NCBI RefSeq assembly: GCF_000695625.1
Contig: NZ_JMQI01000016.1
Location: 1-64,000, forward strand
Length of the DNA stretch: 64,000 nucleotides
Origin: Amycolatopsis rifamycinica
GTDB lineage: Bacteria; Actinomycetota; Actinomycetes; Mycobacteriales; Pseudonocardiaceae
Reading direction: 5' to 3'
Below, one piece after another: positions 44,913 to 53,568 of the stretch. The notes under the pieces were generated by a model. That model was not told where the DNA came from, made no database searches, and worked only from the letters and a program-made list of their open reading frames with translations. How positions within the stretch are numbered: the first letter of the stretch is position 1; every line of letters starts with the position of its first letter. The translations under genes were made by a program, and so were the position numbers.

Positions 44913-46161
44913 GGTCCTCCTCGTGGCGCGCCGCGAACTCGGTGAGCACGCGGGTGACGGTGCCGGCGAAGGCGTCGAGCTGGGACAGTTCGGCGAACTC
45001 CCCGGCGGCGTGGGCGTTGTTGCCCGCGAGATCACCGGGCCCGAGGACGACGGTGGCCGTACCGGGCACGTCGTGCATCCAGATGGCGTCGCAGGTGAAC
45101 CCGGGCTCGGCCGGGGGCCAGGCGGCGACGCCGGCCGCGTCGAGCAGCTTCGTGGCCCACCGATCGCGGCAGTCCAAGGCGGGCAGGCCCCGTTTCCGCC
45201 ACCGCAGGGACACGATCTCCGCGGCGTCCTCCGCGGTGCGGCGCAGTTCCCTGGTCGTGCGGAAGCGGTCGCGGAACTCGGCGACCCCCGCCCGCAGGGC
45301 GCGAGTCAGGCGTTCCTCGAGGCGCTTGCCGGCGGCGGGCGCCGGGTAGGACAGGTTGAGCAGCAGGCGGCCGGTGCCGTACACGCGGTTGTGGGCCGTG
45401 CCGGTGTGCAGCCCGGCAACGCACACCCGCCCGCCCGGCTCCGCGCCGTCCAGTGCCGCGGCGAGGTGCTGGGCGAGGAAGCCGAGCAGCACGGTCGCGT
45501 TGTGCCCGGCGCCGGGCTCGTCGTCGATGCTGCCGGTGCCGTCGACGGCCACGCACGCCGTCATCGCCGCGGTCGAGCGGGTCAGGAAGCGCAGGCCGGT
45601 GGGTTCGCAGAACACGTTGAGCCGCCCGACGTACCCCGCCTCGACGAGCGGCCGGGTGCCGTAGACACCCATGGCGCCGCCTTCCTCACCCGCGACCGCC
45701 TGCACCAGCACCGTGACCCGGTCGCCGAGCACGGGCAGCGCGGCCCGCACCCCGGCGAGCATCGCCACCGCGGGCCCCTTGGCGTCGATGGCCCCGCGGC
45801 CGGTGAACCGGACGCCGTCGAACGCCGCGGGCTCGAGGCCGGCGACGGTGTCCAGGTGCACGTTGAACATCACCGCCGGCGCGTGCGCGGGGCCGTGGCG
45901 CAGCACCAGGCTCGGCTGCGCGGTGAGGAAACCCGGCTCGCGGGCGCGTTCCCGCACGGCCAGGGGCACGTCGTCGCGGTCGAGGAAGGCCGGATCCGGC
46001 GCGGCGTGGTGGACGGTGGTGAACCCGGCCGCGGTGGCCGCGGCGGCGAAGATCCGCTGCGCCGCCGGCAGGTCGGTGGCCTCGCCCGCCGCCTCGAGGG
46101 GGTTGACCGTCGGAATGCGCAGCAGCTCGAGGAGCAGGTCGTGGTCGGCGGGGCTCAGCAC
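44893..46161 (-). CDS. M20-family metallo-hydrolase (ArgE/DapE-like)
   Basis: A 422-residue zinc hydrolase that removes acyl groups from amino acids or similar amines. Zinc-site motifs are NVHLDTVAG (His and Asp), GRGAIDAKGP (Asp) and AVAGEEGGAMG (catalytic Glu pair); a late His lies in AGNNAHAAGEF. The GTG at 46161 overlaps the isomerase gene. In biosynthetic clusters such enzymes cleave a protecting acyl or an aminoacyl group from a finished intermediate. No LysW-type carrier is in the window. Confidence 0.85.
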   Translation of the reverse strand: MLSPADHDLLLELLRIPTVNPLEAAGEATDLPAAQRIFAAAATAAGFTTVHHAAPDPAFLDRDDVPLAVRERAREPGFLTAQPSLVLRHGPAHAPAVMFNVHLDTVAGLEPAAFDGVRFTGRGAIDAKGPAVAMLAGVRAALPVLGDRVTVLVQAVAGEEGGAMGVYGTRPLVEAGYVGRLNVFCEPTGLRFLTRSTAAMTACVAVDGTGSIDDEPGAGHNATVLLGFLAQHLAAALDGAEPGGRVCVAGLHTGTAHNRVYGTGRLLLNLSYPAPAAGKRLEERLTRALRAGVAEFRDRFRTTRELRRTAEDAAEIVSLRWRKRGLPALDCRDRWATKLLDAAGVAAWPPAEPGFTCDAIWMHDVPGTATVVLGPGDLAGNNAHAAGEFAELSQLDAFAGTVTRVLTEFAARHEEDHVPDAP

Positions 46162-47009
46162 GGCGTGCCCTCGACCAGCTCCGCCAGCCGGCGCCCGGCG
46201 GCGATGAACGACGCCTTGCCCGTCACGTCCGCCCACCAGCCCTCGTGGGGGCGGGTGGCGAGGTGGGGCTCGATCGACAGCGCGCCGGCGTAGCCGCCCG
46301 CACGGAGCAGCCGGAGGCATTCGGCCACGCCGGCCTTGCCGTCGCCCGGCAGCGTGTAGGTCGTACCGGCACCCTCGCCGACGGCGTCCTTGACGTGGAC
46401 GTGCGCCACGAACGGGACCAGCTCGGCCAGCATGGACGGCGCGTCGTAACCGTGGGCGACGCCGTTGCCGACGTCGAACAGCAGCCGCAGCGCCGGGCTG
46501 CCGACGGCGTCGAGCAGCTCGAGGCTGCGCTCGGCACTCGTCGCCGCCCACCCCGCGCAGTTTTCGTGCAGGAGGGTGATCCCGGCCGCCGCGGCCAGAT
46601 CGGCGAGGACGCGGATCCGGTCGACGACCGCCGACCGCCACTCGGCGGCGGGCAGGCCGGCGTTCGGGTAGGACATGATCCGCACGAAGCGCGTGCCCAG
46701 TTCGGCGCTCAAGCCGATGAGTGCGGTCAGCTCCTCGGTGTCCCGGTCGAGTGGTTCGGTGATCGTGCCCGCCCAGCCGCCGATCCGGGAGTCGAGGCAC
46801 ACGACCCGGAGCTCGGCCGCGTGCACCGCGCGGACCAGCCGGTCGCGTCCGGGGCGGTCGAGGTCGGCGACGGCGTGTCCGTCGACGGTGCGCAGTTCCA
46901 CCGCCTGCCAGCCCAGGGTGCGCACGGCGGCGAGCTGGCCGTCGAGGTCCGGGGCCGCTTCGTCGCCGATTCCGGCCAGTCCGCCGGCCGGCCAGCTTTC
47001 AGCGCGCAC
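46155..47009 (-). CDS. Sugar phosphate isomerase/epimerase-like TIM-barrel protein
   Basis: A 284-residue xylose-isomerase-like barrel (IolE/IolI type). Likely metal residues are Glu in LLHENCAGW, Asp in LLFDVGNGVAHG, His in VAHVHVKDAV and Glu in ALSIEPHLATRP. The GTG at 47009 is inside the end of the preceding gene (11-bp overlap). It probably isomerises or epimerises a sugar or inositol derivative for the pathway. Confidence 0.85.
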   Translation of the reverse strand: MRAESWPAGGLAGIGDEAAPDLDGQLAAVRTLGWQAVELRTVDGHAVADLDRPGRDRLVRAVHAAELRVVCLDSRIGGWAGTITEPLDRDTEELTALIGLSAELGTRFVRIMSYPNAGLPAAEWRSAVVDRIRVLADLAAAAGITLLHENCAGWAATSAERSLELLDAVGSPALRLLFDVGNGVAHGYDAPSMLAELVPFVAHVHVKDAVGEGAGTTYTLPGDGKAGVAECLRLLRAGGYAGALSIEPHLATRPHEGWWADVTGKASFIAAGRRLAELVEGTPC

Positions 47010-47985
47010 GGGCGGGCTCGTTCCCGGGCGACCCGGCGACGTCGCGGGCGGCGGCCAGCAACCGCACCACGGCCGCGTGCACGGCGAAGTCACCGGGCGG
47101 CGCGGCCGCCGCGCCGGTGAAGTAGCGGTAGGCCGCGAGCAGGAAGGCACCGAGTGCCTCGTCCTCGAACACCTCGCGCGGACCGGCGCCGACCCGCAGC
47201 TGCGCGTGGTGGTCGTCGGCGGAAACCGGGTAGTGGCCCACCACGGTCGTGTCCCGCAGGCGCAGGGTGATTTCGCGGCGGCGCACCGGTGAGGTGAGGT
47301 CGGAGTGGATCGTCGTGCGCGGCCCGCCGCGGTGGCGCACCGACAGCCAGGCTCCGCCCAGCGGTCCGGCGGCCGGATCGGTCCACCCGGCATCGATCAG
47401 CTCGGCCGGTCCCGCGAGGGTGAGCGCGACCGCCAGCGCGTGCGGAACCTCCACGTCGAACGCGTCGGCGTGCGCCGGGTCGCCCGCCCGGGCGAACCTC
47501 GGCTTGTCCTGGCGCACGGCGATCGACGCGAGCGGGCCGTGCCTTCCCGTCCCCGCCAGCCGCGCGAGCCGCCGGGTGAGGGCGGAGGAAAGCCAGTGCG
47601 TCACGACGATCACGTCGAGGCCGTGACCGTTCCGGAGCCGCTCGATCGCCGCGAGCGCTCCGAGATCCCCGGCGAGCGGCTTTTCGACCACCAACCGCCG
47701 AAACCCCTGTGCGGCAAGCGATGTCAGCACAGCGATCCGGGTGGCGGGCGGAGTGCACACGTGCACAACGGTGTCGCCGGGCGGAACGTACGCGCTGAGC
47801 CGGTCGAGCGAGTCGGCGAGGACGTCCACGCCGACGTCACGCAGAGCCATTCCGGCGCGGAGGTCGAACCCCACGATCGGCTGAGATCCGAGTAGTTCCG
47901 GGAATCTCGCGCGCAACCGCCTCAGCACCGGCACGTGCAGGCACGCGCCCGACCGGCCGAGCCCTACGACCACGGTGTGCGGCAT
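46999..47985 (-). CDS. Second Gfo/Idh/MocA family oxidoreductase
   Basis: A 328-residue NAD(P)-dependent dehydrogenase and the first gene of the leftward operon. The cofactor motif is VVVGLGRSGACLHVP and the catalytic Lys is in VVEKPLAGD (near residue 99). The sequence differs strongly from the other Gfo/Idh gene here, so the two probably act on different intermediates. The ATG at 47985 follows AGGAAAGGA. The 253 bp upstream form the divergent promoter region of the whole cluster. Confidence 0.86.
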   Translation of the reverse strand: MPHTVVVGLGRSGACLHVPVLRRLRARFPELLGSQPIVGFDLRAGMALRDVGVDVLADSLDRLSAYVPPGDTVVHVCTPPATRIAVLTSLAAQGFRRLVVEKPLAGDLGALAAIERLRNGHGLDVIVVTHWLSSALTRRLARLAGTGRHGPLASIAVRQDKPRFARAGDPAHADAFDVEVPHALAVALTLAGPAELIDAGWTDPAAGPLGGAWLSVRHRGGPRTTIHSDLTSPVRRREITLRLRDTTVVGHYPVSADDHHAQLRVGAGPREVFEDEALGAFLLAAYRYFTGAAAAPPGDFAVHAAVVRLLAAARDVAGSPGNEPARAR

Positions 47986-48011
47986 CGCCGTCCTTTCCTG
48001 GTGACGTGGGT

Positions 48012-48034
48012 TTCGCGTTGCGTGGCAACGAGAA
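48012..48034. promoter_or_regulatory. Imperfect inverted repeat in the divergent promoter of the biosynthetic cluster
   Basis: TTCGCGTTGC and GCAACGAGAA are 10-bp arms with one mismatch and a 3-bp centre; the inner CGTTGC/GCAACG is perfect. It lies 27 bp upstream of the leftward operon start, in the 253-bp region shared by both operons. A LacI- or TetR-like regulator could bind, but none is in the cluster. Confidence 0.45.
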
Positions 48035-48238
48035 CACGGCCGACCGTAGCGCGGTGGCCGATCCGCGGCGACAGTTCGGGCCGCTGGGACGGCTCTGCGT
48101 CTTCGCGCAGCGTCGCCGGTGTTGATCCATTGAGTCATGCCCGCGCCTCGACCGGATGATTCGGGGCCGAAGTCCTCGCCGCATTCGCTTGCGGCGGGCT
48201 AGGTTCGAAGAGCGTCCCTGCGCGACCGACGAGGAGCC

Positions 48239-49444
48239 ATGTCCGTAACTTCCCTTCCGCACACGGAAAACCAGTCCGCTGCCGAGTCGGCGCCGATCCC
48301 GTTCTTCAGTCAGGCGAACGCTTTCCGGCGCCTGTGGCCGGAGATCGAGGCGCGGCTGCGCGAAGTGGCCGACAGCGGGAAGTTTTCCCATGGCGCGCAG
48401 GTCGCCCGGCTGGAGCGCCGGCTGGCCGAGTACACCGGAGCGGCGCACGTCGTCGGCGTCAACAGCGGCACGGACGCGCTGATCCTGCTGCTGCGCGCGT
48501 GCGGGCTGGGCGACGGCGCCGGGGTGCTCGTCCCGGCGTTCACGTTCGTGGCGACCGCCACCGCGATCGTCCACGCGGGCGGACGGCCGCAGTTCACCGA
48601 CATCGACCCGGTGACCTACGGGATGTGCTCGGACGCGGCGGAGCGGGCGATCACGTCCCGCACACGCGCGGTCATGCCGGTGCACCTCTTCGACCGGATG
48701 GCCGACGTCGCCGCGTTCACCACGCTCGCGGCCCAGCACGGGCTCACTCTGCTGGAGGACAGCGCGGAGGCGATCGGCATGCGCCGGCACGGCAAGCACG
48801 CCGGGCTGCACGGTGCGGGCGGAGTGCTGTCGTTCTTCCCCAGCAAGACGCTCGGCGCCCTCGGTGACGCGGGGGCGGTGCTCACCGACGATGCCGGAAT
48901 CGCCGCGAGAGTCGCCGCGCTGCGCCACCACGGCCGCCCCGGCGCGACCATCGGTCACTTCCCGGCCATCAACACCGGCAGCGAACTGGCCGGCGTGAAC
49001 AGCAAGATGGACGACATCCAGGCCGCCGTGCTCATCGCCAAACTGTCCATTTTGGAACAGGACATCGCCCGGCGGGCCGAGCTCGCCGCCGCCTACACCG
49101 AGCGGCTGACCGGCGTTCCCGGCGTGCGCAAGGTCCCGGGTCCGGTCAGGGACGGCCGGGACGATCGCGATGTCCGCTACGTCTACGTCGTCGAAGCCGA
49201 GGACCGCGACGGCCTGGCGAGCGCGTTGGCGGCCGCGGGAATCGGCACCGAGGTCTACTACCCGGTCCCGCTGCACCTGCAGCCGTGCTTCGCCGACCTC
49301 GGTCACCGGCCGGGCGACTTCCCGCACGCCGAGGAAGCCTGCCGCCACACGATCGCGCTGCCGCTCTACCCGGACCTCACGATCGGGGACGTCGACCGGG
49401 TGTGTGCCGCGATCCGGCGCCACTACACGGGAACCACGTCGTGA
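48239..49444 (+). CDS. DegT/DnrJ/EryC1-type aminotransferase
   Basis: A 401-residue PLP enzyme of the sugar/cyclitol aminotransferase family and first gene of the rightward operon. The PLP Lys lies in SFFPSKTLGALGDAGA; the phosphate-binding region is NSGTDALILLLRACG, and LLEDSAEAIGM supplies the Asp contacting the pyridine. It would transaminate a keto-sugar or keto-cyclitol, which fits the dehydrogenases on the other strand. The ATG is preceded by GAGGAG. It overlaps the next gene by 4 bp. Confidence 0.92.
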   Translation: MSVTSLPHTENQSAAESAPIPFFSQANAFRRLWPEIEARLREVADSGKFSHGAQVARLERRLAEYTGAAHVVGVNSGTDALILLLRACGLGDGAGVLVPAFTFVATATAIVHAGGRPQFTDIDPVTYGMCSDAAERAITSRTRAVMPVHLFDRMADVAAFTTLAAQHGLTLLEDSAEAIGMRRHGKHAGLHGAGGVLSFFPSKTLGALGDAGAVLTDDAGIAARVAALRHHGRPGATIGHFPAINTGSELAGVNSKMDDIQAAVLIAKLSILEQDIARRAELAAAYTERLTGVPGVRKVPGPVRDGRDDRDVRYVYVVEAEDRDGLASALAAAGIGTEVYYPVPLHLQPCFADLGHRPGDFPHAEEACRHTIALPLYPDLTIGDVDRVCAAIRRHYTGTTS

Positions 49445-50580
49445 CCGCGACGCTGCCGTTCTTCCCGCCGGACCTGTTCGAGGCCGACCGCGACACCCTG
49501 GCCGGCATCGTCCACGACCTCGGCATCGCCCCCACCCAGCGCTTCATCCTCGGCGACCACACGGCACGCTTCGAGCAGGCGCTGCGCGACACGGTGGCCG
49601 GCGCCGACGTGGTGGCCTGCGGCAGCGGCACCTCCGGCCTGTCGCTCGTGCTCGCCGCGCTGGGCGTCGGCCCCGGTGACGAAGTAGTCGTCCCCGCCTT
49701 CGGCTGCGCCCCGATCGCCGCGACCGTCGTCACCGCGGGCGCCACACCCGTGTTCGCCGACGTACGGCCGGACACCATGACGTTGGACGCCGAACTCGCC
49801 GAAGCCGCGATCACCCCGCGCACCAAAGCGATCATGCCCGCCCACCAGTTCTCGGTCATGGCCGACATGCCCGCGTTCGAGGAGATCACGGCGCGCCACG
49901 GACTGCGCCTGGTCGAGGACTCGGCGGTCGCGCAGGGGGCGACCCTGCGCGGCCGGCCCGCGGGGACGTGGGGGGACGCGGGGGTCTTCTCCTTCGTCCA
50001 GGTGAAGTCGTTCGGGATGCCCGGCGAAGGCGGCGTCGTGATCACCAGGAACCCCGAGCTCGCCGCGACCGTGCGGATGTTGCGCAACCACGGGCAGGAC
50101 GGCAGGCGGCGCTTCGTGCACCACCTGGTCGGGTACAACAGCCGGTTCGACGAGGTGCAGGCCGCGTTCCAGCTGCGCCGGCTCCCCGGCCTCGCCGCCC
50201 GGCTCGCCCGCCGCGCCGACATCGCCGAGTACTACACCCGGCAGTTCGCGCCCTTGGCCGGCCGCGGCATCACGCCGCCACCACCCGGTCGTGACGGACG
50301 TTGCTACTACGTCTACTGCCTGCGGGCCGAGCGCCGGGACGAGCTGGCCGCGCACCTCGCCGCCCTCGGTATCGGCACGCACGTGTACTACCCGGCGCCG
50401 CTTCCCGCGCAGCCCGCGTTCGCCCGCTACGCCCGGCCCGGGGCGAGGTGGCCGAATGCGGCAGCCGCCGGCGAGACCATCCTCGCGCTGCCCGTGTATC
50501 CCCACCTGACCGACGCCCAGGTCGAGTACATCGCCGCGGCGGTGTGCCGGTTCGCCGACCGGAAGGATCCCCGACCGTGA
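49441..50580 (+). CDS. Second DegT/DnrJ/EryC1-type aminotransferase
   Basis: A 379-residue homolog of the preceding enzyme but well diverged. The PLP Lys is in FSFVQVKSFGMPGEGG, in which the usual Pro-Ser-Lys is Gln-Val-Lys; LRLVEDSAVAQGA and CGSGTSGLSLVLAAL are the other PLP contacts. The GTG at 49441 overlaps the upstream stop. Two different DegT enzymes imply two aminations or an amination and a dehydration. Confidence 0.92.
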   Translation: MTATLPFFPPDLFEADRDTLAGIVHDLGIAPTQRFILGDHTARFEQALRDTVAGADVVACGSGTSGLSLVLAALGVGPGDEVVVPAFGCAPIAATVVTAGATPVFADVRPDTMTLDAELAEAAITPRTKAIMPAHQFSVMADMPAFEEITARHGLRLVEDSAVAQGATLRGRPAGTWGDAGVFSFVQVKSFGMPGEGGVVITRNPELAATVRMLRNHGQDGRRRFVHHLVGYNSRFDEVQAAFQLRRLPGLAARLARRADIAEYYTRQFAPLAGRGITPPPPGRDGRCYYVYCLRAERRDELAAHLAALGIGTHVYYPAPLPAQPAFARYARPGARWPNAAAAGETILALPVYPHLTDAQVEYIAAAVCRFADRKDPRP

Positions 50581-51248
50581 ACACCACAGCAGGCGGCCTC
50601 GAGACCGTCACCGAGGAGGAGATCGCCGGGCAGTGGCGCGAGCGCGCGCGGCGAAGCGGCCTGCGCCGGGTCATGCGGTCCTCCCAACCGGACAGCCTGA
50701 ACACCGGTGTGACCGAGCGGACCCGTGCCGTCGTGGCCGCGCAGCTCGGCCTCGTCGCCGACCGCCTCGGCCGCCGGCCGCGACACGTCCTGGAGATCGG
50801 CTGCGGCATCGGGCGGCTGACGCCGGCCATCGCCGCGCAGGCCGGCCGGGTCCACGCGATCGACATGACGCCGGCGATGCTGGACCAGGCCCGCGCCACC
50901 TGCCGCCACCTGCCCGCCGTCGAGTTCGAATGCGTCCGGGCCGACCGGATGCGCCCGCCCCGCGAGCGGTTCGACGCCGCGGTGTGCGTGTGGGTGCTCA
51001 TGCACGTGCTCGACGAGAGCAGGCTCGCCGACACCTGCCGGGTGATCGCGGAGTCCACGCGGTACCTCACGCTCGTCGAGTACGAGCACGCCCGTGTGCC
51101 GGTGAGCAAATGGTCGCGCCTGCGCTCCCTCGAGGACTACGTCCGGCTGCTGCCCGGGGCGGAGGTCGTCGACGAGCGGATGATCGACTACGGCGGCGAC
51201 CGCTCCTTCGCCGCGCTCATCGCCTTCGGTGAGCGGGCCGGCCGATGA
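50577..51248 (+). CDS. Class I SAM-dependent methyltransferase
   Basis: A 223-residue methyltransferase. Motif I is VLEIGCGIGRLTPAIAAQA (about residues 65-83) and the later VHAIDMTPAMLDQAR binds the ribose; FDAAVCVWVLMHVLDESRL is motif IV. It starts at GTG in a GTGA overlap and ends in an ATGA overlap. It probably methylates an O or N atom of the pathway intermediate. Confidence 0.9.
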   Translation: MNTTAGGLETVTEEEIAGQWRERARRSGLRRVMRSSQPDSLNTGVTERTRAVVAAQLGLVADRLGRRPRHVLEIGCGIGRLTPAIAAQAGRVHAIDMTPAMLDQARATCRHLPAVEFECVRADRMRPPRERFDAAVCVWVLMHVLDESRLADTCRVIAESTRYLTLVEYEHARVPVSKWSRLRSLEDYVRLLPGAEVVDERMIDYGGDRSFAALIAFGERAGR

Positions 51249-52210
51249 CCCGCGCGACCGTCCGGGCGGCGGTGCCCGGCACACGCGAGGCCAAGCTCGT
51301 CAGCTACGCGCGGCTGGCGAAGCTGGACGTGTTCGACTACTACCTGAGCCTGCCGGTCGTCCTGTCCGCGGTCCTGCCGCCGATCGGCGGCTTCGACCCG
51401 CGGACGCTGGTGACGCTCGGCCTGTTCGGGCTCGGCGCCGTCCTCATGACCGCCTCGCTGGTCGCGTTCGACGACCTCACCGGCTACCGCGACGGCAGCG
51501 ACACCGCCAACTACCGCGCCGATCCGACCCTGCGCCGCGCCCGGCGCAAGCCGCTGGTGGCCGGAACGCTGACCGAACCCGAGGTGGTGCGCTTCGGCTG
51601 GCTCACGGCCTTCGCGGGCGCCGGTGTTTTCGCCGTCGCGGTGGCGACCGCACCATACGCTCCACAATGGACGGTCTGGCTGATCGTGGCCAACTTCGTC
51701 TTCGGGATCCAGTACTCCTACGGACTGAAGATCAGCTACCACGGCTTCCAGGAGGCGTACATCGCCGCGCTGGGGTGGGTCATGGTCCTCGCGCCCTACG
51801 GCCTGCTCACCGGCCGCTTCGACGGGTTCGTCCTCGTGCAGGCCCTGCTGTTCGGACTCGGGCCGCTGCTGTTCGGCGTGTACTCCAACACCAACGACAT
51901 CGCGGGTGACCGCTCGGTCGGCCGGCCCACGGTGGCCGCGCTGACGACTCCCCGGGGCAACCGGCGGTTCGTCGCGGCCCTGTCGCTGGGCGAGTTCCTC
52001 CTCGGCGCGGCCGCGTCGGCGACCGGCGTGGCACCGTGGTGGTTCGTCCTCCTCATGCTGCCCGTCACCGTCCTGCGTGCTCGCCAGTTCGGCATCGGGT
52101 TCGGCCCACGCGGCGACATCCTGCGCGCCCGGGCGATCGGGTTCACCGCCCACCGGGTGGGCGCCGCGTTGCTCGTGACCGCGAACCTGATCGCGGCGGT
52201 GACCCCATGA
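51245..52210 (+). CDS. UbiA-family prenyltransferase
   Basis: A 321-residue membrane prenyltransferase with about eight helices. The two Asp-rich motifs that bind prenyl diphosphate through magnesium are AFDDLTGYRDGSD (about residues 79-91) and YSNTNDIAGDRSVGRPT (about 216-232). It attaches an isoprenoid chain to an aromatic or other acceptor at the membrane. No prenyl-diphosphate synthase is in the window. A UbiA enzyme beside DegT and Gfo/Idh genes is unusual. Confidence 0.9.
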   Translation: MTRATVRAAVPGTREAKLVSYARLAKLDVFDYYLSLPVVLSAVLPPIGGFDPRTLVTLGLFGLGAVLMTASLVAFDDLTGYRDGSDTANYRADPTLRRARRKPLVAGTLTEPEVVRFGWLTAFAGAGVFAVAVATAPYAPQWTVWLIVANFVFGIQYSYGLKISYHGFQEAYIAALGWVMVLAPYGLLTGRFDGFVLVQALLFGLGPLLFGVYSNTNDIAGDRSVGRPTVAALTTPRGNRRFVAALSLGEFLLGAAASATGVAPWWFVLLMLPVTVLRARQFGIGFGPRGDILRARAIGFTAHRVGAALLVTANLIAAVTP

Positions 52211-53568
52211 ACGGGGGAGAGCCGACGGACGTCGACGTCGCCGTGGTCGGCGCCGGGATCGCCGGGCTGACCGCGGCGCACGAACTGGTCCGCGCGGGCC
52301 TCGCGGTGCGGGTCTTCGAGACGCGGTCCCGGGCCGGCGGCCGCATGGCGAGCCACCGCCACGCCGGCTACACGATGGACGAGGGCGCGGAGCAGATCCC
52401 CTCGAGCGGATACCGCGCGACGTGGGAACTGCTGCGCCGCAACGGGATGTCCGAGGCGGAGCTGCCGCTGATCGGCGGCCCGATCGCGATGTGGCGCGCC
52501 GGTGCGGCGCACAGCGGGGTTTCCGACCTGCGCGGGCTCGTCGGCGGCGCCGGGCTGGGGCCGCGGGCCCGGCTCGACCTGGCCCGGTTCCTGGCCTGGG
52601 CGGCCCGGCACCGGCGCCGGTTCGACGCCGACGTGCCCGAGTCGAGCCCGCTGGGCACGACGACCGTCGCCGCGCTCGCCCGCCGGTACCACCCCGACCT
52701 GCACGACTACCTGTTCCAGCCCGTGGTCGGCAGCTTCTTCGGCTGGCAGCCGGAACGCTCGGCGGCCGCGCCGTTCGTCAGCCTCATGCTCGACGTCGGG
52801 CCGCCGTCGGCGTGGCGCACCTACCGCGACGGCATGGACACCCTCGCCCGTGAACTCGCCGCGCACCTCGACGTGCGTACCGGCACCACCGTCACGCAGG
52901 TGACCGCCGATGCCGGTATCGCCCTGGTCACCACCGACCACGGCCCGGTGACCGCAAGAGCCGCCCTGCTGTGCGTCCCGGCGCCCGTCGCCGCGCGGCT
53001 GCACACGGACGAGCGCGAACCCGTACGCCGCTTCGTCGACGCCTGCACGTTCACCCCGACGTTGAAGGTCAGCTGCCTGCTGGATCGCCCGCTGCGGCTT
53101 CCCGCCCGCGAGCGGCTCTACACGCTGCTGACGCCCGCCGCCGAAGAACCGGTGCTCGCCGGGATCATCGCCGACCACGTCAAACACCCCGGCCGCGCGC
53201 CGGCGGGCCGTGGCCTGCTCACTCTGATGACGAACCCCTCGGCGATCCCCGGCCTGCTGGACGCCCCGGACGACACCGTCGCCGCCGCCCTCGTCGAGCC
53301 CGCGGCGCGGTACGTACCCGGGCTGGCGGACTCGGTCACGGCGACGTTCACCCACCGGTTCCGCCACGGGCTGCCCGAAGCCACCCCGGAAGCGTTGCGC
53401 CTGCGCGCGGGGTTCGCCGCGCGGAACGGCCGGTACCCGGTGGACTACGCGGGCGACTGGGAGTTCCTGCGGCCCAGCAGCGAGGGCGCGGTGCGTTCCG
53501 CGGCCCGCACCGCCTCGCGGGTGCTCGCCTGCCTCCGAACGCCGGTTCGCGCGAAGGAGCGGGTGTGA
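52207..53568 (+). CDS. FAD-dependent protoporphyrinogen oxidase/desaturase-like oxidoreductase
   Basis: A 453-residue flavoprotein of the amine-oxidase/phytoene-desaturase superfamily. The FAD motif is VAVVGAGIAGLTAAHELVRAG (residues 10-30), followed by the arginine-rich SRAGGRMASHRHAGYTMDEG. It may oxidise or desaturate the prenylated intermediate made by the adjacent UbiA enzyme. It overlaps both neighbours (ATGA and GTGA). Substrate unknown. Confidence 0.87.
   Translation: MNGGEPTDVDVAVVGAGIAGLTAAHELVRAGLAVRVFETRSRAGGRMASHRHAGYTMDEGAEQIPSSGYRATWELLRRNGMSEAELPLIGGPIAMWRAGAAHSGVSDLRGLVGGAGLGPRARLDLARFLAWAARHRRRFDADVPESSPLGTTTVAALARRYHPDLHDYLFQPVVGSFFGWQPERSAAAPFVSLMLDVGPPSAWRTYRDGMDTLARELAAHLDVRTGTTVTQVTADAGIALVTTDHGPVTARAALLCVPAPVAARLHTDEREPVRRFVDACTFTPTLKVSCLLDRPLRLPARERLYTLLTPAAEEPVLAGIIADHVKHPGRAPAGRGLLTLMTNPSAIPGLLDAPDDTVAAALVEPAARYVPGLADSVTATFTHRFRHGLPEATPEALRLRAGFAARNGRYPVDYAGDWEFLRPSSEGAVRSAARTASRVLACLRTPVRAKERV

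Noticed and set aside
47986-48238. tRNA or small RNA gene in the divergent region of the cluster
   Set aside because: No cloverleaf or T-loop sequence is found; the region looks like a normal divergent promoter with one inverted repeat.
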